From contig JAVTVJ010000076.1 in assembly GCA_034509425.1 (NCBI GenBank), positions 1,736,001 to 1,800,000 on the forward strand: 64,000 nt of DNA. Reading direction: 5' to 3'. The notes beneath the pieces were generated by a model that saw only the letters and a list, made by a program, of their open reading frames with translations, was not told the origin of the DNA and did no database searches. This document shows, one piece after another, positions 12,601 through 25,600 of the stretch; within the stretch, counting starts at the first letter, position 1, and the number at the start of each line of letters is the position of its first letter. The DNA is from Eopsaltria australis. Its lineage: Eukaryota > Chordata > Aves > Passeriformes > Petroicidae. Made by a program: the position numbers and the translations under genes.

Positions 12601-14102
12601 TTCAAAATTCTCCATTTGACATCCTTGTGAATGTTCAATTAACATTACCTACAGACTTACCTACAGTCCCGTTTTAATCACATCTTGATCAAAGTAGTTT
12701 AGAAATACATTTTCAGAGTATTTTCAAGGTCATAGGAAGTCTGATGTTAGCAGAACTTCCAAAAGTAGTCTAATGTTCATTTTACAAGCTAGTTTTAAGC
12801 CCTCAGCAATGGACAAGAAAGCAATAGATACTAAGTAATTTAAAAAAAAAAGGCAAGAAGCTATAAGGCTATAACATTCTCCTGAGCTTGCCATTTTACT
12901 AAACTCCATTGGTGCACTGGTTTTCCTGTCTTCCCAAGATTCCTGGACCAACACAACTTTAAAATTATTCAGTCTTAATTTCAGCACTCTGAACAAATCT
13001 AGGAAAAAATCTCTGCTGTTACTTTATATGAATTTTATTTACACTGCAAAGTTAGACTGGCAACTTTTGAAGTTAAATGTCACCTTTTGTTTCAAGTTCT
13101 CAGGTCACAGAGCAAGAAGGAGTCATGATGACCCTGCCATGTCTCCCTCATGAAACAACTGCATGAGTCTCAGCAATTCTGGTGTGAGGGACAATGCTCA
13201 AACTGGAAAATCATCCCACTCCAGTGATGGAGACTCCACCACAGCCCTTAATTCTTAAGGATTTATTACCCTCACTTTTAAACAGATGTATCTTATTTGT
13301 CTTCTGTATGTACTAATTTTCAAAACACCAAACTTCTAATATCTATCTCTGTTTGCTGGGCTGATGATAAGCTTTATTTTCCCTGTAAGTATTTATCAGC
13401 CATGAAATTATCCATTAACCTTCCATGATAAGTTAAATATATTATGGCTTTACACGTTGAATACAAGATGTATCTACCAACCCAACAATAATTCTCCTGA
13501 GTGATAGCACGTTTCCCACTTCAGCTAATGCACTGCTTATAGGAAGAAGCCACATCAGGCTGACTGACATTCCTCTGTGCAACTCTGAAATACAGAAAAT
13601 GGGGACATCCACACACCAGTCAGCCAGAGGCAAACAATGTCTGATGTCAGTCACTGGGGAGAATGACAGACCGCTCTGAAAACGCTCCCATCTTCCTGTT
13701 AGCAACGGTGCAGCTGCCACACTCAAGCAGTGACAGACAGATGAGGGACTTGGTAAGAAAATAACACAGAATGTTATTCAAAACACATGTAGTTAACATG
13801 ATACAACACATGGTGAATAGCAAGTGTTTTTATATTTGTAGTGCCATGAGTCAGCAACAGTTTGGTGATAAGGAATCAATTTCCTAATGGCTGAAGAATA
13901 GTAAAAAGAAACATCGATCTTTTACATTATTCTCAAGCCAATCTCACATGTTACAGCTATTAAAAAAACCCAGGAACCTAGCTCCTCCCCCCATCCCCCA
14001 ACTCCCTAAACTAAAACAATCCAATGAACAACATGAGCTATTTAAGAAGTCCTTATTCCACTTCTGGCCAAACACAAGTTCTAAATTTTTAAACACATCT
14101 TC
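9696..14102. other. Intergenic between RAB38 and CTSC, no gene recognised
   Basis: AT-rich DNA with no supported exon. Short ORFs up to 98 residues show no domain similarity. I see no tRNA or other structured RNA gene. Confidence 0.6.
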
Positions 14103-14752
14103 ACAGAACCACAGAACAACCTGAGTTGGAAGGGACCCAGAGGAGTCAAGTCTAGCTCTTGGCCCTGCACAGGACATCCCCCCGAGTCACACCCTGTGCA
14201 TGACAGCATTGTCCAAGCACTTCTTGAACTCTGTCAGGCTGGTGCTGTGACCACTGTCCTGGGGAGCCTGTTCCAGTGCCCAGCCACCCTCTGGGTGAAG
14301 ACCTTTTTCCTGACATCCAACATCAGCCACCCCTGACACAACTTCAGGCCATTCCCTCAGGTCCTGTCACTGGTCACCAGGGAGAAGAGATCAGTGCCTG
14401 CCCCTCCTCTTCCCCTCATGAGGAAGTTGCTGACTGCAGTGAGGTCTCCCCTCAGTCTCCTCCTCATGCTGACCCCAGACACTTCTATGGCTTCCCCTCA
14501 AGGCCCCTCACCATCCTTGTGGCCCTGCTTTGGACACTCTCTAACAGTTTAATGTCTTTCTTCCACTGTGGCACCCAGAACTGCCCCCAGCACTGGAGGT
14601 GGGGCTGCCCCAGGGCAGAGCAGAGCAGGACAATCCCCTCCCTTGCCCAGCTGCTGCTGCTGGGCCTGATGCGCTTCAGGACATGCTTGGCCTTCCAAGC
14701 TGCCAGGGCACTTTTGTCTCATGTTCAACTTGCTATCAACCAGGCTTAATAT
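14103..14752 (-). mobile_element. CR1 LINE fragment (3' end)
   Basis: The plus strand reads ccacagaacaacctgagttgg at the 3' terminus, followed by inverted reverse-transcriptase sequence for about 600 bp: ggtgctgtgaccactgtcct, caggtcctgtcactggtcac and gatgcgcttcaggacatgct. It is the same subfamily as 4366-4862 but longer and better preserved. The ORF of 157 residues across 14276-14749 is antisense to CR1 and is not a gene. Confidence 0.92.
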
Positions 14753-15505
14753 TTTTTGGGAGGGGACTGAAAAAACCATGAAGCTATCCTCTCCCTGTCC
14801 CTCAGCTTGAGCAAACTAGAGTCCAGGATTTCTTGTGAAATTCTGCTACTGAAGTAGAAGTGAGTTTTCCCTTCTAAGTTAAATGGGATAGATTGATTAC
14901 AGACAGCTGTTCTATTTTTTTGCATTTTATGAATTCCTCTACACCTAGAAAAAACACCCATCAGACATTTTACACAGAAAAATACCAAGTAACTTTGGTC
15001 ACATTTTAATAGAAGATTAAAAGAAGTTACCTTCTATGTATGAAACTGGCACTCACCTTCATGCCCTTTTTGTTTCCTCAGGAAAGACCAGTGCTGCGCT
15101 AACAAAGTACTGTGCTGCAGCTGAGAAATGGCTAGTTCTAAGTGTTGCAATCCATCCTCTCAACTCTATGTTTCTATACCTTGTATATTTGAAAGAAATA
15201 GGGCAACAGATTAACAGACAGGATTTAAACAGGATTACTGGGGAATTAGCAAATTTACTCAATGAATTGTCCTACATCCACAGCAAGGACTACTGGACTT
15301 CTGGACAACTTGCTTGATGCTGCTGCGATAACCTCAGCTTCAAATGCATGATTACCAGTTCTTGTCCCCTCTCATCCTTCTTTCCCACCAGCTTAGATTC
15401 TGCTAAAGTAAAAAGTTCTTGACAGGAAGCTCAAAACTCATGAACAAGTCACCAAAAGAACTAACTTCTTCCACAAATACAAACTCCTATAGGAGTGGGG
15501 TGTTT
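14753..15505. other. Intergenic, downstream of CTSC
   Basis: No gene or repeat recognised. The distal part may contain the CTSC cleavage site. Confidence 0.5.
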
Positions 15506-15602
15506 TTTATTGATGTCTGAAATGATCAATTGTGAAGCACAGCAGTAAAATCCAGAACTAGAACCTTTAGTAACAGCCTGAAACTTAGATTTGATTTTTA
15601 TT
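15506..15602 (-). terminator. CTSC: Candidate CTSC polyadenylation signals
   Basis: Two AATAAA hexamers lie on the sense (minus) strand downstream of the CTSC stop, at 15597-15602 and 15506-15511. The implied 3' UTR is about 500-600 nt. A TGTATTTGTGG stretch lies downstream of the second, which could be the GU-rich element. Which signal is used cannot be decided from sequence. Confidence 0.4.
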
Positions 15603-16106
15603 TTCATAAGGATTTGACATGCAGTTTTCACAGGACACTTAGAGCTTTAGAATTTTGTTTGCATCAGCATAATTGCTCATTCACTCCCCAATAAACATTT
15701 ATGTTCCAAATTGCAGTGACTTCCTGATTTCTGAGAAGTAAGGCACTACAGTGACCCTTCAAAGCAGTTATGGATTATCATAGCAGACACTTCCCTCTGA
15801 GATCTGAAGGTCATGATTGCCCTTAGAAAAAAATGGAACTGATAACTGAGGATGTATATCCAATGATGAGTAACTAATCACCACTGTTACCAAAACAGCC
15901 ATTCTGGGTGATCTACTATCAGACTCAAGAGGAAGCCTCCAGTGCACAGAGCAGAATTAACAGTGCTCATCCTCTCACATATAGAAACTGCTCTATTGTG
16001 GAAAAATTCCTTAAAGCTGCCTTTCCAAGCTAGGGGACAGATTTTTATCAGTCTTCAACCATCAGTATGTTCTTATGGCACGAAGCACTGGATGAAGACC
16101 TCTACA
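15603..16106 (-). other. CTSC: CTSC 3' UTR (proximal)
   Basis: Non-coding sequence between the stop codon and the first AATAAA. No repeat is recognised. The UTR assignment is inferred from position. Confidence 0.5.
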
Positions 16107-16609
16107 TTATAACTTCGGAATAGGAGTTGCAGCCACTGCAATGCTTTCAATTGCACATTCGTCAGTGCCACGGCGGATTCTGAAGTAGCCATCTTCTCCC
16201 CATGAGGTGCCCCAGCTGTTCTTAACAATCCAGAATTTCTCACCACTTTCTGGGTCTTTACCATAGCCCACCAGTAAGACAGCATGATTGGTCAATTCAA
16301 AAGGATTTAAACCATCCTGCAGCCCAGTGTGATGGTAGATCCCCTCTTTATAAAGCATGAAATCATTATAAACCTCAAAGGCAACAGCCATTGGGCCATG
16401 CAGAACAAGCTCAAGTTTCATCAGGGCTTCATTGCAGCCTCCATAGAAACCACCAACATAGTGGTACTCGGATGTGTAGTAGTGGTAACAGCTGCGCTTG
16501 AAAAGGCATGGAGAGTCTTGGGCTGTGTAAGGGAAGCAGTCCTCTTCCACCACACCAAAGTCTTGGACATACTTTCCACCAATAAGATATGGGAAGCCAC
16601 CATCACAAC
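16107..16609 (-). CDS. CTSC: CTSC exon 7 (catalytic His and Asn, stop codon)
   Basis: It encodes residues 295-461: [71 protein letters not shown] and the conserved end [10 protein letters not shown]. The TAA stop is at 16107-16109. The acceptor is TTAAG|GT, with a run of 28 T on the sense strand just upstream. Confidence 0.97.
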
Positions 16610-19600
16610 CTTAACAAAGGGAAAAAAAAAAAAAAAAAAAAAAAAAAAAGGAGTTATTCCCTTGAAAATTCTCTTATTTGAGGTGGAAGACTCTCCTAGT
16701 TAAATCTTTCATAATTCTTTCTGATACAGTATTGAACATACTGCAGTGACCCAGATCATCCTAATATTCCAGTTAGCTACAGACAGCTTTCTGAAACACA
16801 CAAGGCAAAACTCGCATCTGTGGGAGCTTTACTGGGAACACTAATACATGGACCTTTTCTCATCCAGTTGCTCCTGACAATCCCTGTCAGAAAGAACAGC
16901 TAGTTATATGCACTACAAAGATCAGTCCTAACAAGGATACAGTCCTCTAGAAAGCTTGAGTCATGGCTTTTGCTCACTTCCCCCTCCCTGTATGCTCTTC
17001 CTCCCTCTGAATATGCCATTGGGAGAATATTTAGTTCTATTCTTTCTAGGTAAGCATTGTAATCAGCTACATTTTGAGCCCTACTCCTTAGATATTCTCT
17101 GTCTCACAGGTAGAGGCAAAACCCAATAACATCCTGAGCACAAGGGCAACTTCTCCTTGTTCAATCCCATTGCTGCAGTGAGGTGGGCTGACAACTCTGT
17201 TTTTGTTATTTTTTTGATTTCCAATAGAGTACTATAAAGTATAACCTACCAAATACTTTATCAAAAAAGTAACTTGGGTGTGATGGGAAAGGGATGGAAT
17301 TTTTCAAAACAGTGTCTCCTCCATTATCATTACTTGTAAAGTGTCTTTATACACACCAGCATGCTTACCCTGAGAATACTGGCTGCAAGACACAACCTGC
17401 TGGGGACTGAAGACTGGTTTCTGAGTGTTGTTTGTGAGGATACGTATCCTTGCTTCCAGCATGCCCATGGAGGAAAATGCGTAACAGCTGCCACATGAGC
17501 CTGAGAAGGGGAGAAGGAACCACAAGGAGCAGTCAGTAATATAAACAAGGCTAGTCACCTGCCATCAGGTACACTGAAGTCCACTGAAAAGAGTTAAAAC
17601 CTACCAGACAGTGATTAGAAGTTGAACATCAATAGAGCAAAAACTTTAGATCTTCATTTAACTTTTATGCATGCAATTCAAAACCCACTTCTAACAATTT
17701 CTCAGGGAACACTGAGCTTATTCAAGAATAAGAGGCTCCTGTGTTTTTCAGCAGTAGCATTTAAGAGCTGTACAATTACCCTATTCCTTCAGAATGAACC
17801 TTCAGGGACTGCATTAGCAGGGCTGAAAAGGTTCTATCTTCTCTTTACGGAGCACATACGCTAAGGGGCAATGAACTATTTGAAGTGACTGCTGACAATA
17901 TTGTTCTTATTTCAACCTACCAGTGGATTTAGTCCTGTAATTTCCCATTGAAAAAATATTCCACCTCTACAGCTACCCCTAAAATAACTGATTTTTAAGA
18001 TAACAGTGGTATAAATAGCATGTTTGATATAGTGGATTCATCCCTGCTCCCCTTGCTTCCCAAGGACCTGTAATTGTACATTGGCTTTTCAGAGGCACCT
18101 TAATTTTCCTTCTGCTTCCTGGCAGAGAATTAAGTGTCTTACTTTTGCATCAAAATTTAGTATTGCTTCTAGCTTTAGGCCTCTTCACTCTCTAGGACCT
18201 TCCTTTCACTCATTAACAGCCTTCGGAAGTGGAATGACAAGCATCACAAGAAGAACGATTACTTGGAAGAGGTCCTATTTTATCTACTGATTGTCATCAA
18301 GGTGCCTGATTTCCTTTTGTTTCCTGACAGTGGGAAAGTCAAATATTGCAGAGCTATGAAAAGGAGGGAGGCTTGAGGAACAAAACAAAATACTTTCTCT
18401 TGAACTGTGTAGGTGTATAAAAGCAGAGCTATTACAACAGCAAGACTTCGTGAAATTGCACCTTCACTCAGATGCATCTCTGAAGAGAAGGGACAAAATC
18501 AGCCTGAACAGGAACACTCTTTTCTCAGCAGGGCAAAGTGAAGCAGTGAAAGATGCCTCCCACTCACTGTACAGTCACAGCATCTGAGATGGGCACACTG
18601 CAGAACACTTTGTTGCATTATGTGTGCAATAATGTGAAAAATACAATTCATGCAACTATTTCAGTCTGAGGTCTGTTGGATTTGCTGCAAAATTACTTTC
18701 CTGCTACCACAGTGGTATTTATAAAGTCCATAGAATGACCTCTTTTGTAGGTTTTGTTTGGTTGTTTTTTTTAAAGCCTGAAAGCTAAAATTCTAATTTG
18801 ATGGAGCAGAATGCACGTTCCATAGACATTTAACATACTCAGCATGGACCCTCAGATTACATAAAAAGTGTAGGAAGCTCTATTACTGGAAACAACAGAC
18901 TAGTTCTCCTTTAGAGAAACTTTGAAACAACGCAACAGAGAAAGGGTAAGTCTAGAACTGAGTGTTCAATTGTTTGGAAGATAAAAGAGCCCTTGGGACA
19001 TTAACAGCTCACACCAGGAGAAAGTACAGGACTCACACCTACAGAGGACCACATAATTTCCTGTTGCCATCTTCCAGTGCTTCCACATAGCTAGAAATTC
19101 CACAAGCCTTCCTATGCTGCTTCTGCTACCAGGAGTACAGCTGGCAGAATTTGTCAGAAGAAGTGAGCCATAAATGATGGATTGGTGATTTAAGTCATCC
19201 CTTCCCCACCATGCTAACGTTGTTTTGTTTCCTTCCCCCAAAAGCTGCCACCAGATAGCTACCAGTAGATGCAAATTTATGGAGGCACAGGGACGGGACA
19301 CATCAACTGAGCTCACTCCTTGCCTCCATTATATAACCATATAAATTCAGGCATCTCACACCACAGTGCTATAAACACACTCCCTTACAGAATCAACTTA
19401 TACCAGCGTGGTATCCTTTTAAGTTCTTACCAGTATTTTATATTTATCATTGTCTGCAATTTTCATAGTGACTAATATCTCCTCTTACAACTAGCCATTT
19501 AAGTAACACCTAAATTTATCAGGGTGATAAGATTTGCAGGCAGTATAAATGATTTTCACGGGTTTATTCATTAAAGCTGCATGATAATTTGCCATCAGAA

Positions 19601-22600
19601 GGAATCAGGGAAAAAATTAAATGCACATCTGTTCAGTGTGCAGAAAGCCATGGCTGAGATTGTTTGGACAAAACCTGACAGCTGAGTTTTATGAAGGGTA
19701 CTGTGGTAATTGGCTTTCACTCCAGCAAGTCAGTGCTGTCTGGACAGGCCAGTAACACCACCTATTCTGGTACAGCATTGTTAGCCAGGACTCCACCCAG
19801 CTTCCATGGGTTATTCACAGTAAAGGTGCAATCTGTCAGCTGCAAGACACTAGGCAAAACCTTCTGGTTAGCAGCAAATTACAAACTACATCAAAGGAGC
19901 TCTAGAACATTGAATTCTGAGTTTTTGTTTATTTTTACCTTGATTCCGAACAGGGCTGACATAATTGACACCATTCACATTTCTCCAGTCCCAGGATTCT
20001 GGCAAGCTTGAAACTTTCTTGAGTAACTCAGGTGTTAGAGGTGCAGGCTTTGGTCTAAAGAGAAGAAAATGCTTTTGAGAAATGCATCACACTCTAAGCA
20101 AGTAAACAATTATGTAACACTCAGTTTTCATCTTTGGGTTCTACTAGTTAGACTTGCTTCACACTACGCAATTTAAATTAGTCTCCATCCAAACTGAGTG
20201 GGTGTCAATATGAACAGATAAGCTTCAGCAGGATTCAAGAACTACTCAAATTGCTCCCTGAGGGAACTATATTAGTAACTATCCACTGTTGAGGAATACT
20301 TCAGTGGAGGTAGCAGTATGAGCTTCAAAGTGAGCTCTGGGTGGCAAAAATCCTTTTGCATAACAAAGGGAGCAAGGACGTGCAGCCCAGCCAGGTGACA
20401 GGACACTCAGAGAACTCCAGACTTTCCCACACTTAAGGCTGGGGGTATAAAAGCCCAAGGACTCCTGTGTTTGGGGTCCCTCCTCAGAGGCACCCAACCT
20501 CAGCTGCTCTTTTGTTATTTAGTTATTGCTCCAAGATTAAATTATTTTAAAGATCTGGACATCTGAGGCTCTGCTATGGGAACCCTGGGGTTGAGCAGGT
20601 AAGGAGCCCTGCTGTGACTGTGAGTGCAGGGTGTGGCTGCCAAGGGGCCTCAGTCCCAGCTCAGGAGGTGAGAGCATGACTGCCAGAGTGGCTCCTGCGT
20701 GGTCAGACAGAAGTTTCCTTAACATCCACAAGCTGCTGAGGTAACTCAGATTATAGCAACACAGTTCTGCAACAGCTATTTTACTGCAATCACAAATGAT
20801 GTACAATATCTGACAGGAGAAACCATCTTGCCTTGGCAACATATTAAACATCTGACTGCAACTACAGTGTTTCACTTCAGGCACGGGCATGTCTTACACC
20901 AACGATTCACTAACTGCAGGCCCACTTGCACTGGAGACTTCCCTGGAGCAAGTTTTTACTGGGACTTTTGAAGAAGTATTGAATGTTACCTGTCCTCATC
21001 TACCACCTGCAGCCAAGTGATGCTCATATCAGCAAGACAAGAGCTTTCTGCATTCAACTTCCACATAACCTGATGCTTGTCCTCAGGTGCCATCCACAAA
21101 CACAAGACACTGGAGTCTGTTTTGAAAGCAGGAGAGGGCCAACCAAATACTGTCATGGTACTCCATGGGTGGAAGAGAGCTTCCAAACAGGTTACTGTAT
21201 TTAAGATCATCTACAAAGTGACTTCTAACTATACAACGAAACCATAAGCTGCATGATATTCCCATAAAAATTGGCATTTTTATGCTACAGTAGGACCTTC
21301 TTCACCAAACAGTTTGGAAAAGTAAGTAGCATTCCTACTCACAGAAATACCAGGAGTGGAAAAAGCATAACTATGAAGAAGGTAAAACATAAAGAAGCGA
21401 ATCTTTAGATCAAAAATCTCTAGTTCTCAAATTACGAAGAGGATATCATAGCATCCCTATTACCACTTTCAGCTAAGCGATCACCCTGAAGGCATTCTCA
21501 GGGCTACTTTCATGCTTCTTCACCAAGACACTCTGGCTAGAGGACTCTTCTTGTAGGCATGGCAAATTATCAAAGCAACCAGGAATTCCCTTAGAAATCT
21601 TTGATATTCCTATTTTGGAGCAGAAAGCAGTTCACAGCTTTTCAACTGCAATTACGAACTAGCAGAATCAACATGAAGCACAAGCAGAAACTCTTGACTA
21701 TGGCAAGCAGCTGATGAGCAGACACGAGAGTGAGATGTCAACTGAGAGTGCCCCATTTCTTCCCTGCACACAAGTTCAGCAGTGAGTTACTGGGCAAGAC
21801 TAAAGGGTAGGTGACTATTTGTCTCAACTGCTTGAGACAACAGATGCTCAGAATAATCATTCTAATGAAAAATATGTTTGCACCCCATGAACATGAAGTG
21901 GAAGGCCTTGAAACTTGATTAAACATCTGAACTACAAGCCAAAACACAGCTAAGAGCTAGGACAAATACAGACTCTTGGCAGCAGTGGGGTTTGCTGTAG
22001 AAGAAGTAGAAAGTGTCTTATTACCTTGAAGCTCTGGAATAGAGACCCCCAGCTCTTTTAGTTAGTTCTTCCAGGGCAAAATTCTCATACTCCTTGTATC
22101 TCGTTGCTCTCCATGACTTCTGGTGAGCATTGATAGCATTTACAAAGTCATAGTTGTGCACATAACGTCTCTGAGAGAGTCTGCAAACAAAAGGAACCAA
22201 GTCAAACAGTAAAAGACTGGGATTGAAACTAAAGGTGTTCCCTAAACTCAGTATGTAACGGACTAACTCCGAAGAGTCTTCTGGTAGGTGCTGATAAAGA
22301 AACATAGTATTATTGGATCAAGGCAAGGTTTCTAAAACTTGAGACAGACTAGATATAACCATCCTCCTTAGACATGCCAGTTTTGTAATAGGGCTTCACC
22401 ACAGACTGAAGGTGAAACTGTGTGATGCAACACGCACACCCTTCTCTGCTCTTGTGCATTCAGGTTTATTTCCAACATTATCAACGGCATTAACTTTGCC
22501 CTCAGTACTGGAATTGATTCTTATGATTTTAGCTAAAACCTCAAGCACTGCTATGAAACATTCCATTCCAGTAAAAGGTCACTTATCTGTTGCTTACCTT

Positions 22601-25600
22601 CCCCTGGGCTTCTGGAGAGGTAGCTCGTTGATGTGAACATCTGATGGAGATGAAGAAATCTTGTGTCCTATGAAACAAGCCCAGTTGTGGCCAAGTACAT
22701 CATGCACCCATCCTGGTAGGGTCTCATTACAGTAGCTGGTTACATTCTGGCCTTCCTTTTTGTACTGTAATGTGAAGAAGTTATGCTTGTGTTGAGCAGA
22801 TGCATTTGTTAACACAGCCGTAGTTCCCCACCCACTCAGCTGCTTCTTGCTGCCTGTGTTTCACAGGAAGTGGCCAAACACACTCCAGAGGTTAAGCAGA
22901 TGAAAGAAACCGCTATTTACCAAAGAGCTGCTGAAGACAATTGTGCTGTGACTTGCACTTTTAGCAGAAAAGTATGCATTTGTATCAGTATCAACTAATT
23001 TGTGCTACTCATTTGGATTCAAGTTACTTTTCTCAGTAAGATGTAAAAGACCTCTTAGTACTCAACTTTCTCTTCAAGGCCCTGAGATTTCTTGAGCCAA
23101 GGACGCGACCAGACAAGCTAACTTCAGATTGCTACAGAAGTTTGAGAAACTAAGACTCAGACATAGGATGGCAAGTTCATAATCCAGTAACTTCTCAAGG
23201 AGACATGTACTATTTCTGCTTTAAAATTTATGTACTATTTATGCACTGTTTTCATTTCACAAGTCAAAGCTAAAGATGAAACTTCCTGTCACTTTTTTAG
23301 GTTTGAGCTGTGATGGCAAAGCATCAAGAAACGATTTCACAGGAACTATCAAAATGAGACAGTAAGAAATGATGAGCCCTTGAGAGCAGCTCATTTAAAG
23401 TTGGCAGCAGAGACTGCTACTAAAGCCTCAAGTCCTGAGTCCTAACACTTTCTTGTTCAGCCACACAAGTCTTCATTTTACCACTGAAGAGGAGTAATAA
23501 TTTAATATTTTCAGCAAAATAGGTCTTCATACAAGAGGTACCACAAACACTTTGCCCAGCTACATAAATTTTCTGCATTAGCAGTTCTCTGACAACAGAA
23601 TGTCTCACCGTGGGGGTGTGTGTGGCTCTTTACTCATTACTCATCTCTTTAAGGTTAAAGCCTGGTTTGTGCTACACTACAATGGTACCTGAAAACGCCA
23701 TGCAACAAAGGCTTTTACTCTTCTAATCACAAACAAAAAGAAAAATTGTTTATACAGAATTCAAGTTTCCTAGTCCAAGAAAACTTCATTACATATCATC
23801 CCATTTAAGCTGCACATTAACAATGGTAGAGGGATTCTGTAATTATGTTTCAACAAAATGTTTGCTCAGCTTCTTTACAGAAGGTGGTAGCTTACAGTGA
23901 TGGAAATGCCTCAAAATGGAAAAGATTAATTAAAGAGACTGGGGGGTTTGTGACTATGGTGAGGTTTTGTTAGAAATCTGAAGGAGAACTTACAGTGATA
24001 TAATTAGGTTTATCGATCAGCAGAATAAAATTAAAGGTTAATCCTCCGACTGTTTTGGAACAATGGGAATTTGCTTCGTCCCCAGTCTAGAGGATGCAGA
24101 GGCAACGTATCTACACCCAGCAAGTGTGTTTGCTGGCTGGAGCAGGGTGGGGGCACTAGAAGGCTGAGCTATTACCTTGTTCTAGTCTTCCTATCTCACT
24201 GTGCAAGATTGTGCAATGTGGGAAATAACCACACTTGGCCAAATACCAAGGGCAAGGTCCAGAGAAGACTTTTGAGAAATACCCTCTTTACAACAGCAGA
24301 ACTAGAAATCCAGACACTTCCAAAACCAACAGGTAGTGATTTTACATCTAATTTACTGTGAGATCACTTTTCAAGCTCTGCATGACCGCAGAAATTAATA
24401 CCTGGCCTTTTCTATCTAAAAGCTGCCACAGATTATAATGGGACCAAGTACAGCCATTCTCAGTAACTACAGGCCTTCAATCTGAATAACTGAAGATTAT
24501 CAGAGGAACAGGCCTGCTTCCTGCAACAATCCTGCCTTGCATAGCATTATACTAAATTAAAACAAGTAACACAGATTTGGGGCTTATCTTCATGGAAAAA
24601 AGACAATGACTTATCTGCTAACTAGTAAATTAAAACAACAAAAACAACAAAAAAATGTGTTTTTCTCCTAGAAATCCCTCTCCCTTTCCAGAGATAAAAT
24701 TCATTGCTTTTTTAAAGACATAGAGAGAGAACCAGAATAGCATTCACACCATCTGTGCAACTTATTTTTCAGAAGAGTGAATGTAGCGAATTTTTTGCAC
24801 TGTTCTTTCAGTTGACACATATCAGCAAAACTAGAAAGGAGGTGAAGGGACAGCCAGTAGCAATGCTTCAATATAAACAAGACATAAAAGCCAATTTCAG
24901 ACAGTCTGTGTAGAAGCCTAAAATTAGGCAATTCAAGTCCTCTGTAGCTGCCTTTTTGTAGAATGCCAGACTAAGCTACTATGGAATGACTTTGAAAAGT
25001 GGACATGGAGACTTTGAGACCATAACACACAAATGACATTTGGGTAAAGGGATTTTCAACTCCAGAACACATTGTAGCTAGGAAATGAAAATATACCCAC
25101 ATAAGGTCACAATTTGCTTTCCCCCCGCTCTGACTTTTAATTGAGAGCCACTGATACAGGGAAGCCTTTAAAAAAAAAAGCCTCATCAGTGCCATAACAA
25201 AGATGCTCACTGCTTACCAGAAGGTACACCATCAAATCACTGCTAAAACCACATGCAGTATTTCTTATTTCTACTAGTGAAGGACTGACAGGTGAGATCT
25301 AGGAAATTCGACTGCACCAGTTTTAGAGACCGACTATGAGTATACCTTCCCAACTAATAGCCAGTCACATGGCAGGGACATGGCACCATTGCACAAGCAA
25401 CAGCTGACTCAGGTGGATATGAATTACAATGTCAGACTCAACTGAAGCTGCCAGCACAGTACCCAAAACATTCACACAACCCACCCCAGAAGAGAATCCT
25501 TCATGAAGGACAGCAGCCATACAGCTGTGATTGCCAGAAACTGCTGGAAAACTGCTTGCATGCATTTCTCTGCAGACTTAAGAAGATGGTTTTCATTTCT

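Noticed and set aside
14276..14781. ORFs up to 157 residues on both strands
   Set aside because: They lie wholly inside a CR1 fragment.
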